From contig OX637391.1 in NCBI GenBank assembly GCA_951799425.1, positions 23,298,551-23,362,550 on the forward strand: 64,000 nucleotides of DNA, in the 5' to 3' direction. The notes under the pieces were generated by a model, which saw nothing but the letters and a program-made list of their open reading frames with translations, searched no databases and was not told the DNA's origin. Shown here piece after piece: positions 56,178 to 64,000 of this stretch. The position numbers were made by a program, and so were the translations under genes. Source of the stretch: Ilex aquifolium. Taxonomy: Eukaryota; Streptophyta; Magnoliopsida; Aquifoliales; Aquifoliaceae. Numbering within the stretch: position 1 is the first letter of the stretch; the number at the start of each line of letters is the position of its first letter.

Positions 56178-56197
56178 TCGGTCATCTTTGATTCTCA

Positions 56198-56335
56198 AGC
56201 ATCCTTACAAGGAACCTCTTGAGAATGGGTGAGCATCCTTACAAGGAACCTTCCACCAATCACTTCATTGTTTCCCCAAGCATCCTTACAAGGAACCTCT
56301 TGGGAAGGGGTGAGCATCCTTACAAGGAACCTCTC
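56198..56335. repeat. Four copies of AGCATCCTTACAAGGAACCT in solo LTR C
   Basis: The 20-bp motif recurs four times at uneven spacing, with ends CTTGAGAATGGGTG or CTTGGGAAGGGGTG between some copies. The core CCTTACAAGG is near-palindromic. Confidence 0.75.
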
Positions 56336-56907
56336 ACTCATGTGCATCACAAACCACCCAACCAAGCATACAATTCCAACATTTATCTCAATTTACAATC
56401 ATCTAACCAAAGTCCCCAAAATATAACATATAACAATTCCACAACCAACTAAGAAAAATATATGAGATCACAATAACATCATTTTTCTACCCAACACAAA
56501 ACACTAAGGTTTCGAAAATCCATAATAAAGAAAGCATTTAAGAAGGAAATACATCACTCTCCAAAAATGAGGGTTTTAAAACTAGAGAAGAGATTTTATG
56601 GGTATTAAACCCTAACTTGGTTCAAAACATGTAATCTTTGCCAAGAAGCCTAAGAGAGGATGATTCCATAGCGTATATATACCATTGATAGCCAAAACAT
56701 ACATATATAAATACCCTAGCCTCAATGTAAGAGAGTGAGAGAAAACCCCTACCTTCTTCTTCCTTAGTGTTCTTGAAAAACTTGAAGTTTTGATCTTCTT
56801 CAAGGTGCAATTCCTCCTTTGATCTTGTGTTTTCCCCTTCTTTCCTCCTCTCTAAGTCTTCCTTGGGTTAGAAATGTTGAAATGATGCAAAGAGAGGCAT
56901 CCTTATG

Positions 56908-57099
56908 TATTTATAGGGTGAGAAATGGTCTCTTGTACGCGATTTCTGAAACCCAGATTCGTCATTGGCGTTCGAACGGTTGTTGCTCCCAGTACTTTGG
57001 TTTTTCCATCAGACAAGAGTACTGGAACGCACTTTCGTTCGAACGTTTATTCACGTTCGAACGTCGATTCACGTTCGAACGTCGATTCACGTTCGAACG
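56908..57099 (-). promoter_or_regulatory. Solo LTR C promoter: CGTTCGAACG array and TATA box
   Basis: CGTTCGAACG starts at 56969, 57036, 57054, 57072 and 57090, the last four in an exact 18-bp register. On the minus strand the TATA box (complement of tatttatagg, 56908-56917) lies about 50 bp downstream of the nearest site. GCTCCCAGTACTTT and AGTACTGG blocks beside the array resemble those of the A and B accessory promoter. The rest of this LTR does not look like A or B. Confidence 0.62.
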
Positions 57100-57499
57100 G
57101 AATTCCTGTTTCTGCTGCAACTTCCAGTGAAGTTTTGGCCTATTTAGAGATTGATTTGGAAATTTTTCATGAAATACACTTTTGTAGCCCTGGAAGTATA
57201 CTATCTACTGTAAAAATTTCAGATCAAATGGACATCAGGATAAAAAGTTATGATCCAAACACTAAGGCAGTGTCTAAAATTCTTCTACCTAAAATATCTC
57301 TAAAATGCGATTTCACTCCAAAATACTTCCAACTTTCTACAACATACACTATTACCTCCACTAACCTTTTATTTCTACTCTTATCATCTACGTAGCTCAT
57401 GCATACATCATTACATATATATTAGCATTTCAAAAACATAATTACGTTACTATATATCTATATATATATATAAAAGAAAATGTGGGGTGTTACAGAGAT

Positions 57500-58990
57500 G
57501 CAGTTTTTTGGAAAGAGGCTATCAATAATGAAATGGACTCAATATTGTCGAACAATACTTAGGTTCTAGTGGACTTGCCTCAAAGGTCAAAACCTATCGG
57601 ATGTAAGTAGGTATTTAGAAAGAAATATAATACGGATGGAAATTTACAAACCTTCAAGGCTAGATTAGTAGCCAAAGGGTTCTAAAAAAAAGAAGGCATA
57701 GAATATTTTGACACATATACACTAGTAGCAAGAATAACATCCATTAGACTACTTCTGACTTTAGCATCAATTCATAATTTGTATATTTATCAAATGGATA
57801 TTAAGATTGTATTTTTAAATGGTGATCTTAATGAGGAAGCCTATATGAAACAACCTGAGGGGTTTGTTCTTCCTGGAAATTAAAATGAAATCTATAAATT
57901 GATCAAGTCTTTGTATGACTTAAAGCAAGCACCGAAACAATTACATGAAAAGTTTGATTCTGCAATTTTATGTAATCACTCATAATTGTGCTGATAAATG
58001 TATTTATTCAAAATTTGCAAAAAATTATGATGTGATTATTACTCTATATGTTGATGAGTTGTTAATATTTGGGACCAATTTAGAAGGTGTACTTGAGACT
58101 AAGAAATATCTAATTTCTCAATTTAAGATGAAAGATCTTAGTGAAATAGATATTATCTTGTGTATAAAAGTTAAAAAGCATAATGGAGGATATGCTTTGA
58201 GTCAGTCTCATTACATTGAGAAACTGTTGCTTAAATATAGACATCTTGGAAAAAAGGAGGCTAGTATGCCTTATGATTCAAATGTTAAGTTAACATAGAA
58301 TCCTAATAGAGTAGTGGTGCAACTAGAATATGCTAGTGCTATTAGAAGTTTAATGTATGGAATGCATTGTACCAGGCCAGAAATTGCATTTTTAGTATGC
58401 AAACTAAGATACACCAATAAACCTAGTACATACCATTGGAAAATAATTAATAGAGTTCTTGGATACCTCAAGAAGACAGTTAACTTGAGATTATTTTACT
58501 TTGACTATCTAGCTATACTAGAAGGATACACTGATACAAGTTGGATTACTAGTGTAAGTGATCATAAATCCACATCAGATTGGATTTTTATGCTAGGAAG
58601 TGGAGCAATTAGTTGGGCATCTAAGAAACAAACTTGTATATCATATTCAACTATGGAATCTGAATTTATAGCCCTTACGGCTGCAGGAAAGGAAGCCGAA
58701 TGGTTGAGAAATTTAATGTTAGATATCAAGTTATGCCCTTTACCGATACCCCCTATTTTCCTTTCATTGTGATAGTGAAACACTTACGTCTAGAGCATAT
58801 AGCAAGATTTATAATGGTAAATCTAGACATATTAGTTTAAGGCATGAATATGCAAGACAGTTAATAATGGATAGTATTGTAACCATTAACTATGTAAGCT
58901 CTAGCAATAATTTGGCAAATCCTCTAACTAAAGGATTTTCAAGGGAGTTGGTTAGAGTTACATCAACTCAAATGGGACTGAAACCCTTCT
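57500..58990 (+). pseudogene. Copia G reverse transcriptase and RNase H
   Basis: After solo LTR C the frame resumes with AVFWKEAINNEMDSIL, then FKARLVAKGF, YQMDIKIVFLNGDLNEEAYM, KSLYDLKQAPKQ, and LYVDELLIFGTNLEGV, where the catalytic YVDD reads YVDE. RNase H follows with RSLMYGMHCTRPEIAF, YTDTSWITS, GAISWASKKQTCISYSTMES, EFIALTAAGKEAEWLRNL and, in another frame, SRHISLRHEYARQLI. Several stops and at least two frame changes make it inactive. Confidence 0.9.
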
Positions 58991-59565
58991 TTTTTCTTTC
59001 TTAATTGTCACCAGTAATGGTAACCCATCCTTGTTCTAACAAAAACTAGTTCTAAGGTTTAAAAGGTAAAAACAAGTTAGTGTTATGTGACAGAGAAAGC
59101 ACTAAACCTTATATTAAGTCCCAATTGGAATTTAGTGTTGACTGCTACGATAAATAGAGGATGAATGTGTACTCTTAATGGAATTAAATTTTACGAATGT
59201 CTATAATAACAGGAACAATAATGGTAAAAGAATTCCACCTATATGAATATAGAAGTGATGCATCTTTTAACAAGAGTTTAAGGTTTATTCTTGCAAATAT
59301 TCATGAACCTAGGATTAGAACATGTCCATAATAGTGTTGAGCGACATATGTTGAAATCTATATGAAAAGGATGTTAGTTTGTGTATGGTATTTCCGGTTT
59401 TATCGCATAAAATACTGGTTTAATGCTAAGGCAACCAATGACTTTGATAAAACTTTGATGTACTTATACCAATTGAAGATTTAAGTTAAAAACACCTTCT
59501 TGTATTCAAAATGACATATATTCTGAATGAGAGATATTCAAAATTATACAATCAAAGTGGGGGAT
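58991..59565 (+). other. Copia G 3' untranslated region with polypurine tract
   Basis: No gene is seen. It ends in AAAGTGGGGGAT (59554-59565), the polypurine tract that abuts the LTR. Confidence 0.75.
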
Positions 59566-60144
59566 TGTTGAGACTCTATTTATTATTTGATTGAATAATT
59601 GATTCATTTTGAATGGTTATGACTATTAGGAAATTTTAATATTTGAATAGTTATGACCATTAGGAAAAGACACTATTGAAGAAATGTGATCATTGGGAAA
59701 AAGGCATATCATTAGAAGAGCGTGTCTTTTAAGAAAATACACCTCTTTAAAAGGGTCGTGACTATTAACCAATAGACACTTCTTTAGAAGGGTCATGTAT
59801 TTTAATGAAAAGGTGCATACTCGAAAGGTTGTGACTAAGAAGTCTATAAATAAGGCCCTAGACTTCACTCACAACTACACTTGAGTCTTGTATAACTCAT
59901 CTCACTTTCCCTCTCGCTCTCTCTCAAAATAAAAACTTTTCAAGGAGAGTTATTTGGAAGTTCTTCAATATTGCTAATTGCAGTTCTTCTCCCAAAGGCT
60001 TTGTTGTATCTTGTAAGTGATTTACCACGAATCCTTTAGCAAACTCTGAGTGAAGGTATATATCACTTTAAAGAAAGCGATCTTACGTGGGTCAAAGCCT
60101 TGATTCTATTTTATTTTATATCTACTCGAAGCAATTTCCCAACA
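59566..60144 (+). repeat. Copia G 3' LTR (579 bp)
   Basis: It begins TGTTGAGACTC after the polypurine tract and ends TTTCCCAACA, with short inverted ends TGTTG/CAACA. A TATA box, TCTATAAATAAGG, is at about 59850. Short repeats of the type TTATGACCATTAGG and TTTAGAAGGGTC lie upstream of the TATA box. I saw no perfect palindrome array here. The 5' partner is lost. Confidence 0.82.
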
Positions 60145-60489
60145 AATTTTCCTGCCGGAGTTGGCTTAGACTTGGGTGTGTTTCACTGTCTAATTTTGGA
60201 TGATACCTTATATTTGAGTGTATTTCACCATCTAAATTGGACACTAAAGTTTTATAATCAGGTGTTAAACTTCAAATTTCGCTACTATATTTTGAATTGT
60301 TTCACCACTTTCCTTTTTATTATCAACTATGATCTCAAATTACAGTACTTCACTAATTTTAGTGAAATTGAATATTTCACCATTAATTTGGACAGTGAGA
60401 TGGTATTTTATAATTGAATTTTTTTTCTTCCTCTTTTTTTTCATAGTTTTTTTCTACACAAATGAGGTCTATTTAAATGTATAGACAAT
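60145..60489. other. AT-rich sequence, no gene seen
   Basis: TTTCACC and AATTTTGGA/AATTGGAC fragments recur loosely, and weak inverted similarity exists between about 60178 and 60395. The 105-codon frame at 60100-60417 is AT-rich chance coding. Confidence 0.5.
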
Positions 60490-60943
60490 AAAATTAGACA
60501 TTAAAATATTTATTTCACTATCCAAGACAACAAATTAATGAATTTATTTGTATTATAGACTTTATTTTCCATAATTTTTTTTTTTTTGATTTTATCTATT
60601 TTAATAAATCTTACATTTTAAAAATTATTTTAGGTCAATTTATTTGTATTAATAAAACTTTGATTTCCATTATATGTAACATGAATTTATCTGTATTATA
60701 AAATTTGATTTTCATGATTCTTTTATTTTGAATTTATCTGTTTTAATAAGTTTTGAATTTTTAAAACTATTTAGGTCAATTTATTGTATTAATAAAACTT
60801 TGATTTCGATTATATATAACATGAATTTATCTGTATTTTAAACTTTTTTCTTCATGATATTTAAAGTGAATTTATCTGTTTTAATAAAACTTAGATTTTT
60901 AAAACTATTTTAAGTGAATTTATGTGTATTTATAAAACTATAT
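60490..60943. repeat. Diverged tandem repeat, period about 140 bp
   Basis: Units with TCAATTTATTTGTATTAATA, AAACTTTGATTTC, AACATGAATTTATCTGTATT and TTTTTAAAACTATTTAG recur with starts near 60632, 60773 and 60912. A more decayed unit precedes them. It is AT-rich and non-coding. Confidence 0.65.
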
Positions 60944-61411
60944 AATTAATTGCATTGGAGATCCCCAAAATATAGAATTTGTCTCATTTTTGTTCTCAAT
61001 ATTTCAATTGCATTATTTTAGTCCCTGAAGTATTGAATATATTTCTATTTGGTCCCTCAAGTAAACAACATCTAAATTACTAACAATTTTTTATCATAAA
61101 TTTGTCACGTGTTATCTAAATATGGGTAAAAAATAATTTGGGACATGATCATAACTATGTAATTTAGATAGCTCTTTCACCAAAATTTGGGTAGAAATTT
61201 GGTCAAAAGTTATCCAAATTATTTTTTACCCATATTTAACTATTACGTGACAAATTTATAATAAAAAATTATTAACAATCTGGACACTGTCTGCTTGAGG
61301 GACCACGTATAAATATATTCAATATTTTAGAGACTAAAATGATGCAATTGAAATATTGAGAACTAAAATGAGACAAATCTCATATTTTAATAACCTCCAA
61401 TGCAATTAATT
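60944..61411. mobile_element. Fold-back (long inverted repeat) element, about 468 bp
   Basis: The ends AATTAATTGCATTGGAG and CTCCAATGCAATTAATT are exact inverses. Inverted similarity runs about 200 bp inward: GTCTCAT and ATGAGAC, TGGTCCCTCAAG and CTTGAGGGACCA, GTCACGTG and ACGTGACA. Only a short loop near 61145-61205 is left. No protein is coded. It is a MITE or fold-back element. I could not fix a target duplication. Confidence 0.72.
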
Positions 61412-61688
61412 CAATATTTTATTATACGAATTTATATGTATCAAAATACCAATCTAATAAGTGTGTTAGAGAGAAAAAAAAAAAGACACATTACCTTCAC
61501 AAACACAAATTTAGTGTAAAAAAAAAAGGACAGATTTGCAAACATCACTAGATTCCAATACATGGGTCTAGTAACAATACTTTTTTAAGTGCGGATAGCT
61601 CAATAAATGATGAATAAGTTTCATCTGAACAATTTTGAGTAGGAGATTTTGGTATGTCAAGGTATTACCAAAGAATGCGAGATATGAA
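61412..61688. other. AT-rich sequence, no gene seen
   Basis: There are homopolymer A runs at about 61477 and 61521. Nothing else is recognised. Confidence 0.5.
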
Positions 61689-61800
61689 TGGGACATAAAT
61701 TGGTGTCCTCGAGACCCACTGGGTATGCGTCGGCAGCTTCATGGTGGGACATAAATTGGTGTCCTCGAGACCCACTGGGTATGCGTCGGCAGCTTCATGG
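61689..61800. repeat. Perfect 56-bp tandem duplication
   Basis: TGGGACATAAATTGGTGTCC continuing to GGCAGCTTCATGG occurs twice in direct succession (61689-61744 and 61745-61800) with no difference seen. It lies in a GC-richer island running to about 61965. No gene is recognised in the island. Confidence 0.93.
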
Positions 61801-61983
61801 ATGGTAGCGATGACGGAGCTTTGAAAACAGAGTCGTGATTTATGGAGGCATCAACATGGTCGTGGGTGGAGACAATATTGCAAGAGCACTAGTGGACAAG
61901 GGCATCTGAGGGACATCGGGGCCACGTTGAGCACTACTCTTTGCACCGGGAACAGAGAGTGCATAAATTGATGAAAAAAAAGG

Positions 61984-62152
61984 GGTAATGTTATATTTAT
62001 TAAATTTTTTTATTAATTTTTTATCTCAAATAATGTGGTGAAATTTTTTACCATCAAATAAATAAGTCTCATTATTATTTAATGACGGAAACTGTGTCAT
62101 ATCATTTGGAATAAAAAATTTAGTAAAAAAAATTGATAAGTACAACATTTTC
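61984..62152. mobile_element. Small MITE-like inverted-repeat element
   Basis: GTAATGTTATATTTATTAAA at the left and AATTGATAAGTACAACATTT at the right are inverted relatives, with similarity extending about 50 bp inward through TTTTTTATCTCAAATAATG and CATTTGGAATAAAAAATTT. No target duplication is certain. The AT-rich content makes chance similarity possible. Confidence 0.45.
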
Positions 62153-62387
62153 CAAAAAAAAAAAAAATTTGCAAAGAAAGTGCACCGCCTTATTTAAAAG
62201 GCATTCCACGACCATAAATATATATATTTTAAGGGCATTTGTGTCTTTCTGCCTGAATTTGTCCTTGTAGACGCAAAAGTTATTTATTAGCTCGTACCTA
62301 ATATTCCAAAAGTTTCTAATAGTGGACTTGTGGTGTCTTTTCTCTAGTTTATAGGAAGTGACTGACACCTCCATTTTAGATTTTGGC

Positions 62388-62612
62388 CATTTGAATTTTG
62401 TGGCTCCTAAACTGAATCCAAATCAAACCAATTTTTTTGGGCAATTGAATTTTGTGTCTCTAAAACTGAATGCAAATCAAACCAATTTTTTTGAGCAATT
62501 GATTTTTGTGACTCTAAAACTGAATCCAAATCAAACCAATTTTTTTGGGCAATTGAATTTTGTGTCTCTAAAACTGAATGCAAATCAAACCAATTTTGTG
62601 TCTCTAAAAGAA
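62388..62612. repeat. 54-bp minisatellite (about four units)
   Basis: AATTTTGTG starts at 62394, 62448, 62502 and 62556, giving an exact 54-bp period. Units alternate (ACTGAATCC versus ACTGAATGC), so 108 bp is the higher-order unit. As 54 is a multiple of three, one frame (62358-62618) stays open with an 18-residue repeat containing LKLNPNQTNFF. I treat the frame as a by-product. Confidence 0.85.
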
Positions 62613-62618
62613 TGTTAG

Positions 62619-63112
62619 GTAACTAAACAACAAAAATGATTAAAAATTAAGTATTATCGAAATACAAATACGAACATGGATCTATCTTATTACCAATGAC
62701 ACCAGCCCCAGCCCCCCCCCCAAAAAAAAAAAAAAGACACCATTTATTTGCTTTGTTACCTAACAGGCTTGTCACAACATAAAAAAAAAAATATGAACGC
62801 AAAACGTTACATCAAAGTCATTGAATGTGTCTTTATCTTTATATATATATAATTATTAGTCATCCATATGTCACTCAATCGATTACGTAACTAAATGTTC
62901 ATAATCATGAAGATTGCAAGTAATATGATGTGGCTAAGTAGATAAAATTGAATAGTATCTTAACATATATAATCTAAGAAAACAAAAAAACATAAGGTGG
63001 TCTGCTACACCTGATCCAATGGTTGCTCCCCCATAATTAGGAGCGGGAAAAGAGGTATTCAGTTGTGGAGGAGGGCCATTACCCTTTTTCCCTATGAAAA
63101 AATGTCTTAACC
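62619..63112. other. Low-complexity sequence, no gene seen
   Basis: A C-run followed by an A-run lies at 62712-62735, and a TA microsatellite at about 62840. Nothing else is recognised. Confidence 0.5.
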
Positions 63113-63120
63113 TTCTTGGT

Positions 63121-63449
63121 TAGGGCTATTAATCAAACTGAGCTACTCGAGCTTGGCTTGAGTTCGGCTCGGGTTCGGCTCGTTCAGGCTCGACTCGTTT
63201 TCTAAACGAGCCCGAACTTGAACAAGTTTTTAGGCTCGTTTAGAAAACAAGTCCTACAAGCTCGGCTCAAACTCGACAGGCTCGACTCGTTTATGTGCAA
63301 ATACTCGGGCTCGGCTCGGGCTCGACTTGTTTTTTGCTCGTTCAGGCTCGGCTCGTTTCCTAAACGAGCCAAGCTTAAACAATTTTTTAAGCTCGATTAA
63401 GAAACAAGTTTTTAAAGCTCGGCTCGGACTCGTTCGACTAACAGCCCTA
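63121..63449. mobile_element. hAT-type MITE with CTCG-rich interior (329 bp)
   Basis: Inverted ends TAGGGCTATTA and TAACAGCCCTA are flanked by an exact 8-bp duplication, TTCTTGGT, at 63113-63120 and 63450-63457. Eight-base duplications are the mark of hAT elements. The interior is built of GGCTCG, GCTCGTTT and AAACGAGCC repeats in both orientations. Short frames at 63218-63400 and 63254-63463 are by-products. No transposase is coded. Confidence 0.85.
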
Positions 63450-63457
63450 TTCTTGGT

Positions 63458-64000
63458 TGACACTCTACCAACAACAAAATGAATAAAAAATTATCTTATC
63501 AATTTAAATTTAAATTTTACACATCATTCATCTAACACTATATTCGAGGGAATTGAAAAAAAAGGAGTAATGAAGGGAATATGAATCCCTTAAAAATATC
63601 TTTTAATCATATAGAATAAACCCAAATATCACAAGCAAAATAAATTGAGATTGGAGCAAGTTACAAGCTATTGGCTCATTAAAACCACCGTAAAAGTTGG
63701 TCTTTCTTGAGTTTTAATGCTCGCTATTTGTTTATGCCTTTTGGATACACAAAAACATTCAAATCTGGTTACAGCAACGCCAGCCAGATAAGAACAGACA
63801 ATTACTCTATGTACGAATTTGAAAATGGGCTTCTCTTGGTCAAAAGTACCTAATCATTCAAACAGTTGATAGCATACACATGCCAAAGAGTTTGACTTAA
63901 TCATTAAACATATTAAATATATAATGGGAGAACCTGTTTTTGATCGTAATGGAGAGAAGATTAATCGAGATACGTATAAGTTGACTCTAATATTCTTAAC
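63458..64000. other. Right-end sequence, no gene seen
   Basis: It is AT-rich with no long frame and no recognisable repeat end. Confidence 0.5.

Larger units (their letters stand above)
40508..57494 (-). mobile_element. Solo LTR C (2316 bp without its insert), host of element D
   Basis: It has the 11-bp inverted ends TGTAACACCCC and GGGGTGTTACA and identical GAGAT duplications at 40503-40507 and 57495-57499. No primer site or coding region is seen outside element D. Orientation is minus, since the TATA box at 56908-56917 and the palindromes beyond it read that way. It also carries a 43/44-bp tandem array and a 20-bp repeat. Frames at 56219-56452 and 56925-57395 are not supported as genes. 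The LTR ends differ from those of A, B and D, so this is another family. Confidence 0.85.
24893..60144 (+). mobile_element. Copia element G, 5'-truncated and split by nested insertions
   Basis: Coding pieces in order are GAG-pre-integrase (24896-25514), integrase (39634-40507), reverse transcriptase and RNase H (57500-58990), a polypurine tract and a 3' LTR (59566-60144). Removing element B with one TGTAC and solo LTR C (with D) with one GAGAT restores a continuous copia order. The 5' LTR and gag are missing left of 24893. All coding pieces are broken by stops. Confidence 0.85.

Noticed and set aside
60178..60400. A further hairpin MITE formed by TTTCACTGTCTAATTTTGG and its inverted relative
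   Set aside because: Similarity is short and AT-rich, and no ends or target duplication are visible.

Overview
The window is intergenic plant nuclear DNA, almost certainly from a dicot. It contains no ordinary host gene that I can recognise. Nearly everything is LTR retrotransposon: Ty3/gypsy of the Athila type (tRNA-Asp primer sites, DLGAS protease, an accessory ORF downstream of pol) and Ty1/copia. A few MITE-like elements and tandem repeats lie at the right end.

Layout. 1-7825: element A, an Athila-like element on the minus strand whose gag-pol is deleted but whose two accessory ORFs remain. It sits in the accessory ORF of element E (7826-13205, minus strand, decayed), which also holds a solo LTR at 9457-10883 (target duplication CTCTT). 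13206-16900: an LTR relic and an unrecognised decayed coding region split by a second solo LTR at 14283-16090 (target duplication GTCAC). 17194-24892: four diverged copia LTRs, two direct and two inverted, with gag scraps. 24893-60144: one copia element (G) broken by a nest. Element B (25520-39628, minus, duplication TGTAC) is inserted in its integrase region. Solo LTR C (40508-57494, duplication GAGAT) is inserted between integrase and reverse transcriptase. Element D (41258-55923, plus, duplication GTGGC) is inserted in C. 60145-64000: AT-rich DNA with tandem repeats, a long hairpin element, a small MITE and a hAT-type MITE with an 8-bp target duplication.

How the parts work together. B and D keep the full Athila plan: LTR, tRNA-Asp primer site, gag-protease-RT-RNase H-integrase in one frame, an internal polypurine-like tract, an accessory module, polypurine tract, LTR. 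Both gag-pol frames carry premature stops, and D also has a frameshift. The accessory ORFs in A and D are open, and that of B is open but carries a 36-bp deletion.

Main observation. Several LTR families here carry arrays of perfect 10-12 bp palindromes whose sequence differs by family: CGTTCGAACG in A, B and C; CTTCCGGAAG in D; CTACCGGTAG in E; CCGCTCGAGCGG in the copia LTRs. Where a TATA box can be seen, the array lies just upstream of it. In A and B a second array plus TATA box sits in front of the accessory ORF, and D and E have palindromes at the matching place. Spacing is regular: 18 bp in A, B and C, and 22 or about 31 bp in D and E. Many of the D sites are exact three-unit heat-shock elements. 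I read this as a family-specific cis-regulatory code, perhaps read by the accessory protein or by a host factor. That reading is inference.
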